DNA of 64,000 nt. Origin: Lophium mytilinum. Taxonomy: Eukaryota; Ascomycota; Dothideomycetes; Mytilinidiales; Mytilinidiaceae. Position 1 is the first letter of the stretch. Each line of letters starts with the position of its first letter. A program made the position numbers and the translations under genes. The stretch covers positions 936,456 to 1,000,455 of the forward strand of contig MU004198.1 of the NCBI GenBank assembly GCA_010093605.1, in the 5' to 3' direction. This document shows, in pieces, positions 20,926 to 30,935 of this stretch. The notes beneath the pieces are model-generated. The model had not been told where the DNA came from, did not search any database, and saw only the letters and a list, made by a program, of their open reading frames with translations.

Positions 20926-23635
20926 ATGACGACGGACAGCTCTCAACAAGTCCAGGCTATTACTGTGAAGCCCGTGTACCAGTGCCGCTGGTGTGAGACG
21001 ACCTTTTCGAGACGTGACCATCGCCAACGTCATGAGCGAGCGCATACCAAGGAGAGGCCTTTCCTGTGCCATATCTGCAATGCTTCGTTTGGTCGCCGGG
21101 ACATCCTCCAGCGCCATTGTATCCACGTTCATGGTGCCTTAGCTAGCGACGTGAAGGATGGCCTCGGCCATGGAGAGCAATTTAAGGCGCAGGCCGCACG
21201 ACCTTCGAAGAAACGGCGAATGTCCAATGCAGTTGACACTCCCCCGAAGTCTTCTTTTTCTGCTGAGGAGCCTGTTCCGGACGATCCGACAAGCACCCGC
21301 ACCCAGTCGGACCAGCTTGTCAGACGGTCTGTTTTGCCAGATAATCTAGATAAGCTGGAGAAGCTCGAAAAGCTCTGTCAAAACTCCCCCGGACTTCCGT
21401 ACATGGACACGAATATCTGGTCGGTGCTTTGTGAGCATTTCGATTTGCCAAAGTCCACGCCAACGTCGATTGCTTCACAATGCAATGAAGTTATCACAGA
21501 GCGTCCGCCGACGGAAACCCATTTACAGTGTATTGAAAGGGTCCCTGGGCTGGCGCCGCCCCCTCTTAGTTTCATGAAACATGACAGACCTCGAAGTATT
21601 GTTCCTCCTCGTTACCTGAGTGTGCCTCACTCTATCGGAGGCGGAATCGACTTTGTCCTCCAACAGATTGATACTGGGCGCATCTTGACGAATTACACCT
21701 CACACATCGCGCCAGGCCTGCCAATGCTGCATCTTCCTACTATCGACTTGATTCCCTGGGTCAAACATGGTCATTCAAAGTGTGATGGGTGCTGCCTCCA
21801 CAACGGATCTCCCGTTCCCGCTCGCCGTCGTATCAACCGTTGTCTCATGATCAGTCTCCTCACTCTAGGTGCAATCTGTGACAAGCAGCATGCTCTTGCC
21901 GAAAGGTTATTCCGAGAGTCCGGACCCGCAATTCGAGAATACCTCAAAGAGATCCGGCTAAACAAGTCCGATGAGCCACCGCCACTGGATCTTATTCAGG
22001 CCCTGGCTTGCTACATTGCTTATGGATTATGCTCAGGAAGCAAGCAGGTCGAGGAGAGCATGTTGGGGCATATGAGCTGCCTTGGCAGCCTTGTTCACGA
22101 TGCTCAACTGTCAAAGCCTATGCCAAAATTCATTTACGGTCGTATGAAGCCAGGCCCCGATGACGATTGGTTTTTATGGGCAGCAGAAGAGGAACGGAAG
22201 CGCACATATTTTGCCGTGCTTGTATGTCAGAGTTCAGCGGTGAATTATCTCAACATTCAGCCGTACTTGAATCCGAAAGGAATTGAATGGACATTGCCAG
22301 TTGAGGAAGATCTCTGGGAAGCTAGAACAGCAGCTTCCTGGCGCGAAATAAGACGACGCACGCCAGAGACTCCATTATTCAAAGATGAGCTAGCCCTGCT
22401 CTTCGCTAATCCAGGCACATCTTTTCAGGCAGAGGCAGAATTTCCTACTTCGACTATCGGCGAGCATGCAGAGCTTAATTCCAACCAAAGATCCTTTCCA
22501 ATCCATCAAACGGATACCTTCATTACTGAAAACCGTATGTTGCCTAGTCAATTTGGCTGCCTCGTTCTGATAGGAGCTTTGAATGTCATGGTATGGGAGC
22601 ACGCTCATGGCCGGATTTTCACGTTCGGGCTCGCGGCTGGCGGACTGGTACCCGGTAAAGGTGCCTTGATAAACAAAAGCAGCCTCGCCAATGCCTTGAG
22701 ACAGTGGCAACATATGTGGGAGTCTTACCCAAAGCACTTTTCCCACGAAGACGCGCGATACCGTCTTCTGGCGACTTGCGTTCCACTAGTTGATCACGCG
22801 GAGTTGCTTCTACATGTTGATATCACACAAGCAAAGGACGCACTTTTCTCAAGGGACTACGAGAAAACATCTTTGGCGTATTCAACCCTTCCTGTAGTGA
22901 TTGATGTGGATGACGACGCATCTTTCGATTCCGATGCCGATTCGCCGCGCTATGAAGAGGTACACAACGACGAGGGACGGCACTATGGACTCCGCGGAGC
23001 AGCCATCTACGCCGTGAAAGCGCTCGAACTGGCCTATCGCATAGGCCCATGGTTTTCTTCAGAAGACGCATGTTATGACGCCCCTATTCAAACATGCGTC
23101 GCCATGTTCATTTGCACGCAGGTCGTATCAAGTTGGTTGCTTGCTTACTCCACTAAGCGTCATCCAAATCCGGATCGCACGTCCAGTCCTGGGATGGAAC
23201 ATCTGAAGGACAGAATGCTCCTCAATGCAATCAAACAACTCATCACCCATCGCAACCAGGTGTCTCTGCCGGTGGAACAAAATGCGACAAGCGATGTTGC
23301 GGTGGAGCTCTCTGACGAGACGGCGATTTTACAACTCGCCATCAGCCTCATCGCTGCGCACGTGCAGCTCCTGAAACGCGTCAGCTTCTGGCCTCGTAAG
23401 TACCGTAGAACCTCGTACAGCTTCAAGGCATACTGACCCATATGTAGCTGCTGCTCATCTTATCGAAGCCTTACAAGTCCGAGCGGATGCTATACAAGAA
23501 GTGTCGAAGCTTGTTCAGCATTGCAAAGCGGATCATCAGCCACCATCGCCTCTGCCTTTTCTCCATCCTGGCGAGAGCAACTCGCGTACCGATGGTTGGC
23601 CGCTTCAGACGGCAATGTTTCCGTGTGCGGGCTGA
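20926..23635 (+). CDS. C2H2 zinc-finger transcription factor with fungal TF domain
   Basis: Two exons, 20926-23395 and 23448-23635; 885 aa. Two tandem C2H2 fingers lie at about residues 18-70 (YQCRWCETTFSRRDHRQRH; FLCHICNASFGRRDILQRH), followed by a basic KKRRM stretch that could be a nuclear signal. The middle carries the fungal-specific transcription factor domain (CLMISLLTLGAICDKQ, DLIQALACYIAYGLCSG, EERKRTYFAVLVCQSSAVN). Without splicing the frame stops soon after the donor; the 52-nt intron (GTAAGT..TAG) adds about 62 residues (AAHLIEALQVRADAIQEV), so the longer form is preferred. It is a probable sequence-specific nuclear regulator of unknown targets. Confidence 0.88.
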
Positions 23636-25295
23636 AAAGCCATCTTATTGTTCAGCATTATGGTTGTGGTCCTAGGCCACAAGTCTAGGCACACGGACTT
23701 GGCTCTAACTTGGCTCCAACTTGGCCACTCAACACCACTGTTGGGGGTAGCCTGACTGCTGAACAGGCAACCAGTCAAGATGCAGTCTAATCTGCACTGC
23801 TCGAAGATTGACATCGCCCTTGAGTCTTCGAAACCCTGTGAGGTACCCCAAGCAGTCGCGTACTAGTGTACCCAGACTTATGGCTTGTTACTATAACAGC
23901 CCAGGTAAGTCTACTATAAGGAGAACTAGATGAGGAGGTCATACCTACACTTTTGGCTAGAACGCTGGCGGCGAGCGGAGCCACTCCTAACAGTTGTGTC
24001 GCGCGAGCTAGCATCAAGGCTGTGGAGTGCGGATTCAAGAGTGGTGAATATCAGCTGACTTGATTTTGAACGGTTTGCTTTACCATATGCGTACATGTTT
24101 GGTACTGTGTGGGGTGCCCTGAGAGAGTTTCGGAATGCTGGATGTGAGGGAGATGTTAGAGTAGTAGACATCGGGCAAGCTGTTGGCGGCTGGGGGAGTT
24201 GGTGGTTAAGGTCCTCCAAGCGGTGTTATGAGGTAAGTTAGAGTAGCACCGGTGCAGTGCATATTCACGAGCGGCGAATGTTACTTAACTTGATTCTTAG
24301 CATTTTGCTCGACTGTATGCGCACTCGTTTGGCCACCGCATGGGGTGCCCCGAGAGGCTTTTGGAATCATGGGCGTGATGGACATGTAGGAGCAATGGGA
24401 ATTGGGCCAGCCGTTGGCGATTAGGGAAGTTAGAGGTTGACGTCCTCTAAGCAGTGGTATGAAGTGCGCAGGAGGAGCGCTCGGGTAGTGGGATATATGG
24501 GTACTTGAGAAATGATTGTGATGGAGATACTGTCGCGGTGGGAGTCTGGCTATCTATTGGCCGCTGGAGAAGTTGGCGGTTGAGGGCCTCCTTACAGTGG
24601 TATCAAGTGAGCAAGAGTAACGCCCTATTAGTGGATCCGTGCGGCACTCTCTAGCAGTTCAACACCGTCTGAGGTGGCCTGGAGAGCTATTGAGCTTGCC
24701 AAAGCTGGTTTTTCATGAATAGTAATAGCATACTGGAGGACCTTTAACGGTGCTAAACAAGTGTATAAATAGTGGGTATATCTTACAGATTCGTGGAGTG
24801 CCATTTCTACGTAGAGGAGCTGCGAGGGGAGGCGGGCGCGATGAGAGGAAGGGTGTGTAGGATGTCGATGCTGAAAACCGACCCGCTTGAGCAGGACGAC
24901 CGTGAAGGGAGATATGCGCATGAAACACGCTAAACCTCTACTGTGTTCGTCCGAAATACGCTCCAAGGGACGGAAGGGTAGCGATTAACCGATGAAACGA
25001 GCCATAAGCTCCACTTTATGTCCTGACGGCGCTAATTCCCGGGACCTCCCCCGTACACTCCCCGGGTAGGTATATACCTAGCTTCCCTAAGCTATTACCA
25101 TGTACTTCGAAAATCTTTCCTCTACGCGCGCACGAGCTCAGTCTCGCCCGTATCTGTCGTTTCGGCCTTATACATTCTTTTGGTTTGGACTTCGTGTCCT
25201 ATGTCCTGTCTTTTTCACCATTGATTTCAATTACATCACTGACTCAATTCACACTTTCGCTTCCACTATCGTCAGCAGAGCAGGCTATCTTCAAC
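23636..25295. other. Gene-poor region with tandem repeats
   Basis: About 1.66 kb. It carries a tandem repeat (24020-24606, separate entry) and then the promoter of the lyase-like gene with a CCCGGG-rich patch and TATATA near 25072. No coding sequence is supported. Confidence 0.55.
24020..24606 (+). repeat. Imperfect tandem repeat, about 230-bp unit, 2.5 copies
   Basis: Copy 1 (about 24020-24236) and copy 2 (about 24251-24466) share GTGGAGTGCGGATTC/GTGCAGTGCATATTC starts, ACTTGATT, TTTGCT, TATGCGYAC, TGGGGTGCCC.GAGAG and an end block GTTGGCGGCTGGGGGAGTTG with CCTC-AAGC-GTGKTATGA. A third, shortened copy repeats only the end block (about 24540-24606). The 231-bp spacing is clear between copies 1 and 2. 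The end block contains inverted TTGAGG/CCTC words but no clear terminal repeats. No coding content. Confidence 0.65.
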
Positions 25296-27169
25296 ATGAC
25301 TATTTTCACACTTCTACTTCGATTCTCATTCCTTCTTTCCGCGGTCTCGTCAGCCTTCGTGCACCCTGGTCTCATGATCACAAGCACCGACATAAGCCGA
25401 ATCAAAACAAAGCTCTCCGAGAAGAAGGAACCGTGGACTAGCTCCTATGCCGGTCTAACGGGCACTTATGCTTCTCAACTCACATACACGAATAACGCTA
25501 CTAGTAATTTAACCCGCTCGGTAAACGGAGCCCTCCTCTGGCACGACACTGCTGCCGCATTTTCTCTCGCACTTCGTTGGACACTAGAGGGGGGCGACCA
25601 GTACGCGGATGCTGCTGTCAAAATCTTGACTGCTTGGGCAGACACCCTCGAAAGCCTGGGAACCGACCCCGACGCTTATCTGAATTCTGGCTTCCAGGGC
25701 TTCGAATTGGCAAATGCTGGGGAGCTCCTACGCGATTATGCACCATTCGTCGCCAACGGCCAGAAGGCTTTCACCAAGATGATGGTGGACATCTTTTTGC
25801 ATGATGCCGTTTACTTTATCGAACACAAGGACCCGTCCGAGCACGTGCATAATCACTTCTTCGCCAGCTGGGAACTATGCAATATGGCCTCTGCGATGGC
25901 TATTGCTATCTTAACCGATGATCAAGACACTTACGATTTCGTGCTAAACTACTGGCACACCGGAGATGGCAATGGTGCCATCGCCCTCGCAATCTCGGAC
26001 ATCGTCGAAGAACCAGGCACTGGCAAGCCACTTGGTCAAGGCCAGGAAGTGGGCCGTGATCAAGGTCACGCGTCATTGGATCAAGATCAGCAAGCCAATA
26101 TAGCGCAGATGGCGTGGAATCAAGGTACCGATCTCTACGCTGATAGCGAGTATCGCATGCTTCGAGGGTGTGTTTTCCGAGAATATAGCCTTCCATTGGG
26201 CGAGCACCTTAGCTAATTGAATCCGATAACAGCGCCGAATATTTCGCCCGCTTCAATCTAGGGTATGACGTTCCATTTGTGCGATACACAAACGTTATCG
26301 CGGACTACACCGAGGCCAGCACCGACGGCCGAGGTGCTGTCCGTCCAGGATGGGAGTTGCTGTACAAGCATTATGCGCAGGTCAAGGGCATGGATGTACC
26401 GTGGATCAAGAAGTACCTCAACTACACCCTGGCGTCGTCTAAGGGCGGATATGAGGGTGGTATCGGATCTTTGGGTGGGAACGAGGATTCGCTAGGCTGG
26501 GGTTCTTTGCTTCACCATTTGGATGACGAAGATGTGGCTGCACTTACTACTCAAAGCGCCGTCTCTACGTCGACAAGCTCTGGCATCGCACTCTCTACTA
26601 AGAACCACGTTTCTACATCAGCAAGCTCGAGTCTTGCAGTTGCTACTAAGAGCTCCGTTATTACATCGACAAGCTCTAGCCTCACACTTCCCAGCACGTC
26701 TTCCACCTCGAGCGCTTTTGCGATTGCATATACTTCCCTCACCTCGAGTGCTTCCAACAAGGCAGCTGCGTCAGCCTCCTTATCAGCTTCTTCTCAAGCA
26801 GTTTCTCAAGCAGCTTCTCCAGTAGCTTTTCAATCATCTTCGCCACCAGCCTCTCAATCAACCTCTCAACCAGCCTCTCGATCAGCTTCTCAATATGGCG
26901 AAGAGCATCCTTCTACCTCCACTACCGTATCCTCTCTACCAAGCATAGCAAACCAACAAACCCCGACCGCCAGTGTCAGTGCCGCACCCTCCAAGCTTCC
27001 TACCTCTCATCCCACACTCATTTCGACGACACTACGAACGATTTTCGCACGTCCCACTCGGAAACCAACGGCATCTGATATCCCCGTCCACGTGATTCCT
27101 AAACCTCATCACAATCATGGTATTCACAAGAACCTGGAGCACGATGGAAAACATGATTTCTGTACATAG
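25296..27169 (+). CDS. Secreted alginate-lyase-like enzyme with Ser/Thr-rich tail
   Basis: Two exons, 25296-26167 and 26233-27169, 65-nt intron; 602 aa. A signal peptide starts at the chosen ATG (MTIFTLLLRFSFLLSAVSSA); an upstream open frame is ignored for that reason. The catalytic domain (about 25-400) matches the alginate lyase (α/α) superfamily: HPGLMITSTDISRIK, WHDTAAAFSLALRW, ELLRDYAP, NHFFASWELCNMASAMAIA, GQEVGRDQGHASLD, NIAQMAWNQGTDLY and AEYFARFNLGYDVPF. These enzymes cleave uronic acid polymers by β-elimination outside the cell. The C-terminal 190 residues are a Ser/Thr/Ala-rich tail of short degenerate repeats (STSSS, SQPAS), likely O-glycosylated and possibly wall-anchoring. The substrate is not predictable; fungal members include glucuronan lyases. 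Confidence 0.85.
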
Positions 27170-27404
27170 ACGCCGTAGATTACGGTCGCTTTAGTGTGAA
27201 GGGGAGAGATGGCATAACGATGTGGCGGATTCGCAGAGCGAAGAGTTTATTATATTCTATTCTAGTGTGCCTCTACTGTGTTGGAGGCAAGTTAGGGCGG
27301 GTTTTGTAATCTTACTTTATTTTCTATGGGCTATTTCAGAAAGATGCTAGTTTCATGTAGTCTATTACCACCCGCAATCTGTTGAACCGGTCGAACCTAA
27401 GAGA

Positions 27405-27476
27405 GGCTAGCCTTCTCCTGGGCCGCGGCGGTGCGGTTGAACACGAGGAGTTCAAATCTCCTGTAGATAGCTAGCC
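27405..27476. other. Inverted repeat with T-arm-like inner hairpin
   Basis: GGCTAGC (27405-27411) pairs with GCTAGCC (27470-27476). Inside, AGGAG-TTCAAAT-CTCCT (27446-27462) forms a perfect 5-bp stem with a seven-base loop like a tRNA T-arm. The spacing does not fit a tRNA because seven bases intervene before the outer stem, so this is not called as a tRNA. It could be a tRNA-derived relic or a structured 3' UTR. Confidence 0.4.
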
Positions 27477-27487
27477 GGAATGAAATA

Positions 27488-27533
27488 GGCTAGCGAGACT
27501 GAAAGAAGTCAGCCAGAGTCTACGTCGCTAGCC
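27488..27533. other. Inverted repeat, 9-bp stem
   Basis: GGCTAGCGA (27488-27496) pairs perfectly with TCGCTAGCC (27525-27533), with a further GACT/AGTC pairing inside after a bulge. It lies between convergent genes and could be a structured 3' UTR or terminator-like hairpin. Confidence 0.4.
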
Positions 27534-27874
27534 GAGCTCCAAACCTACATCTTCCAGCCTCTCTCGCAAAAGCCACGCAGCTAACTGTCTTAAGAAAGCA
27601 ATCGCTTCGCCTAAGCGCTATTGAGGAGGAGTTAAGAAGGTTACGTAGAAAGATGCACCTTTTGAGTTCTGACAGGCACATCTCGCATGGAACAAGGCGT
27701 TTATGGAGGACGGACGGTGCTCGACGTCGCTTTTGAACAAAGGCGGCCGGCTTGCGGTGGTTGGCGGGTGCGTTTCTGAAATTCCACAGATCGTTCGGCA
27801 CAGCTGTTACTGTATGATGGGCGTCGGGGAGGAGGGGAGTGTATATACAGCACGTTGGCTGTATTATACATCTC

Positions 27875-29266
27875 TCAGGAAGGGTTAGAGCTGTACTGTG
27901 TACCGTATCGCTCCTTCTGGTCGTTATATCCATGAAGGTATTCTCGGCGGCGGTATTTGGAGGTTCGGCTTTGAGCGGGCGAGGGGTTCGCAGCAGCTGC
28001 TGCGTTGCTCCTAGGCGGCGGTGGTGTCGCGGCTGCGTTACTCCGAGGCGGAGAGGCGTTTGCAGCTCTGGCGTTGCTTCCAGAGGCTGGCGTGTTTACA
28101 GACGCGTTACTTCCTGGTGGGGAGGGCTTTGCCGCTATATTACTCCTAGGCGGCGAGTGATGAAAAGCTGCATTACTTCTCAAAATCGAGGCACCAAGAG
28201 CGGCATTACTAGCAGCAGCTCCAGAGACATTGCTCCTAGGTGGTGTAGCATTTGCGGGCGCATTGCTCCTCGGCGGTGATAGATGTTGAAGCTCTATTTC
28301 ATTGTTTTCTTGTTGTTGCAACCTGGAAAATCCGGAGAGGCGCCTTCTAGCATGGGATAAAACGCTAGCAAGCACACTTCTCTTGAAGAATATGATGGTG
28401 ACAACTGTTCCTAGCAGTGGCCCAAGTTGATCCAAATCTGTGAACTTCGCACCCGTTCTGGGGAAGACAGGGCGATGCGAAGCAGCTAAGACGATAAGGT
28501 AGGTGACGTACGAAAGACTGAAGACTGCAACACGTTCGAACCGTGGACGGAATTTCTCCGTATAGTACGGGTATCGATCTTGATAGATGCCCACACAAAA
28601 TTCCGAGTAGAGCGTAATGATCAGCAAGAGGGTGTACACAGTAAGGACCAAGACTATATCGTTGTATGGTTCTCCGATGGTCGCTAATATCAGAGAATGG
28701 GCAAGAGCTTGAAAGCAGCTCCAAAACCACTCTCGAGTTTTCGCTGGAAAAATAGAGTCAGAAAGGCCTTCCCCATCGACTTGCCAGGAAAGTCGCCGTG
28801 CTAAGCCGAAGATCGACGTTGCGGAGATGACAACGAAGAAGGCAGCGTGGATTCCGGGATCCAGTCTGCATCGGATCAGCCGGTACAGAATGTCGCATAT
28901 CGCAATGAAAGGGTAGAGAAGCGCCGCCAGCATATCGCCGTCAATGAGGTTCGTCTCTTCGTAACGCTGCGAGAGTCTGGAATGCCAAATTGAGGATGAC
29001 GATGCGACCCATGCGGTGAGCAGCCATGCGAGATAAGTACCCGGGCCGTAAAAACTAGAGACATTGGTGATGGGGCTAGACACAGCATCTTTCTTTTCGC
29101 TAAACGTATGGCATTGACCGGTATGCATTTCACTAACGATTGGGTCCACGTCTATCCAAGTTGGGGATTCGGAGAAGAGGACCACGCTCTGCCACCAGTA
29201 AATCCAGTTTTGTGGAGCCCATAAAACCGGGGTTAAGAACAGGAACAGGGTGATTATGTTATACAT
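27875..29266 (-). CDS. Multipass membrane protein with PPRSN repeat tail
   Basis: Intronless on the minus strand, 463 aa. It begins with a signal-anchor-like MYNIITLFLFLTPVLW, then a luminal loop with NVSS, and several membrane segments (YLAWLLTAWVASS; AAFFVVISATSIFGLA; DIVLVLTVYTLLLIITLY; VAVFSLSYVTYLIVLAAS; LLGTVVTIIFF), ending in a basic ARRRL. The C-terminal 120 residues are a hydrophilic tail of imperfect repeats built on SPPRSNA (SPPRSNAPAN, TPPRSNVSG, SPPRSNIAAK, SPPRSNAAAT). The same repeat occurs in the reading frame at the right end of the window. I do not recognise the membrane domain; proteins of this layout occur in Dothideomycetes and are uncharacterised. Confidence 0.78.
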   Translation of the reverse strand: MYNIITLFLFLTPVLWAPQNWIYWWQSVVLFSESPTWIDVDPIVSEMHTGQCHTFSEKKDAVSSPITNVSSFYGPGTYLAWLLTAWVASSSSIWHSRLSQRYEETNLIDGDMLAALLYPFIAICDILYRLIRCRLDPGIHAAFFVVISATSIFGLARRLSWQVDGEGLSDSIFPAKTREWFWSCFQALAHSLILATIGEPYNDIVLVLTVYTLLLIITLYSEFCVGIYQDRYPYYTEKFRPRFERVAVFSLSYVTYLIVLAASHRPVFPRTGAKFTDLDQLGPLLGTVVTIIFFKRSVLASVLSHARRRLSGFSRLQQQENNEIELQHLSPPRSNAPANATPPRSNVSGAAASNAALGASILRSNAAFHHSPPRSNIAAKPSPPGSNASVNTPASGSNARAANASPPRSNAAATPPPPRSNAAAAANPSPAQSRTSKYRRREYLHGYNDQKERYGTQYSSNPS

Positions 29267-30239
29267 CCCCCATTTGTAGAATGCGAGGTATCTAGATGCA
29301 GTGTTGGACTATGATGCGGTAGTGATCTAGGGACTCTTAGACGCACAGCTGCAATAGAAAACGCGAAAGTAAAAGGTCCCACTGGACCTTTACTTTCTTG
29401 GGTTTATCGTCTGCCATTGGTGCTAAGAGTTTCGGTTGTACATTTAAGGTGAGAGTGAAGAAATGGCAGCTTATGTAACGAGATTGGTGATTGATGTAGG
29501 CGCAATATCAGCACCTTCAACTCATATGGGATTAAGGACAAAGATGGCGGGTTCCATAGACTCACGCACTGTCATCTCCTTTTATACAATTCTCATTTTC
29601 AGGTCCTCCTTGGCAAATGGGGCTGAGGTCGGGTACGGTGCTCAGCCACAAGCCACAATATTGTGTCACGAGAACGCCAACAGATACACCTCCCTCCCAT
29701 GTTGCAAGGAAATCTCGGGCTAGACGCTGCATGCCACCGGAAATGGCGGTTCAAGCGACATCGCTGACCCAATTGCAGTCACCCTTTTCACACCCCTCGC
29801 CCAGTTATAAGATTTGATTCTCGGCATCGCTTCAGCCTTGGAGCGCAGATACGGATTCGAGTTGCTTTGCATGAGGCAGAAGATGACTGCGTATTTATTG
29901 ATCGCGACAGTCCGTCCTATTGTTGGCCTTTTCCCCCGCAATTGCGCGACGACTTCATCTTCTTCACTTTTCACTACTTCTCTGGCACTAGGTTGACGAA
30001 AGCCAGATTGACGAGTGCCAGCCTCGCCAAAGTCCGCCTGACAAGAACTTCTCTCAAAAGATTCAGCCTCACAAGAACCAGACCCACGAAAGCCAGCCTC
30101 ACAGGTATCAACCTAGGAAATATACCTTGGCAGCGGTGATAAATAGCGTATATCCTTAGTTTCACACAGGCCACCTCATTAGCCGGTCCATCTTTTTCCC
30201 TCTTGTCCTGTTACCACTTGTCTTAACTCAACTGTCACA
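29267..30239. other. Intergenic region with a 15-nt minisatellite
   Basis: About 970 bases between divergent genes. The only notable content is a tandem array at 29991-30110 (separate entry). TCAACTGTCACA-type sequence directly precedes the next ATG. Confidence 0.5.
29991..30110 (+). repeat. 15-nt tandem repeat, eight units
   Basis: Eight consecutive 15-nt units of the form GCCTSACRAARRCCA with no gaps. One frame, open from an ATG at 29867 (90 codons), reads them as five-residue repeats (RLTKA, RLTSA, SLAKV, RLTRT, SLKRF, SLTRT, RPTKA, SLTGI), which follow the leucine-centred spacing of pentapeptide-repeat proteins. Whether it is translated is unknown. Confidence 0.65.
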
Positions 30240-30935
30240 ATGGCATCGGATGTCGCAAGTGCAGGCCAATCGACTCAGCCCAACGGAATCATTCGCGTAT
30301 ACATTGACGATTCGAATGTGTTCCTCGGGGGACAGTCTCACCGTAATCAACCCAATTGGAGAGCCCATAGATCCACATGGCGCTACGATCCCGAAAAGCT
30401 AACGACCGCGCTCGTGAAAGAAACCGATATGGTCTCTAATCCGCCATATGATCTCAAAGTCAATGTATATCGGTCTGTACAAGATGACCTTTGGACCGCA
30501 TTCCAAAACCACGGCGGCGTAGAGGTGGAAACTTTCGAACGAGGCTATCATTCAGGAACGGAGAAGCAAGTGGACACAGCTATCGTCGCTGCTTCTGTAG
30601 AGGATGCATGCGAGGACAACCACTCGGGAAGGAAAAGTGAGTTCATAATCGTCTCTGGCGATTTGGACATGCTACCTGGGATAGAAAAGATTATTAAGAA
30701 GAAACGCACCGTTCATGTTTGGTCTTGGAACGAATGCCTTGCCCGCGGCCTTGAACGAACAGATCTTCCGATTCAAATTCATTCTCTAGATACCACAGCC
30801 ACAGAATTTGGTTATCACGAAGATCCCGATCCCTGCAGGTGGGGGATAAACTGTAGATACGGATTCTCTTGCCAATACGGACACTCTAAAGAAGATATGG
30901 AACATTTTAGACAAAAGACCTTTGCAAGAAATTAG
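30240..30935 (+). CDS. NYN-domain (PIN-like) putative RNase with CCCH finger
   Basis: Intronless, 231 aa. The NYN domain spans about residues 15-185: IIRVYIDDSNVFLGG with the acidic D and N of the active site; GYHSGTEKQVDTAIVAA with the conserved K.VD.. acidic site; and EFIIVSGDLDMLPGIEKI, matching the SGDxDF-type motif. A C-terminal CCCH motif (CRWGINCRYGFSCQYGH, about 200-216) suggests RNA binding. NYN/PIN proteins are metal-dependent ribonucleases, so an RNA-cleaving role is likely but unproven. Intact acidic residues suggest activity. The ATG follows a typical TCACA context. Confidence 0.88.
   Translation: MASDVASAGQSTQPNGIIRVYIDDSNVFLGGQSHRNQPNWRAHRSTWRYDPEKLTTALVKETDMVSNPPYDLKVNVYRSVQDDLWTAFQNHGGVEVETFERGYHSGTEKQVDTAIVAASVEDACEDNHSGRKSEFIIVSGDLDMLPGIEKIIKKKRTVHVWSWNECLARGLERTDLPIQIHSLDTTATEFGYHEDPDPCRWGINCRYGFSCQYGHSKEDMEHFRQKTFARN

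Larger units (their letters stand above)
27170..27874. other. Intergenic region with hairpin-forming sequence
   Basis: About 700 bases between convergent genes. Two adjacent inverted repeats (27405-27476 and 27488-27533) are listed separately. The rest is presumably 3' UTR; a short frame near 27703 has no support. Confidence 0.5.

Noticed and set aside
27446-27476. Possible tRNA gene
   Set aside because: The T-arm-like stem-loop is perfect, but the acceptor stem is displaced by seven bases and no D-arm or anticodon arm could be placed.
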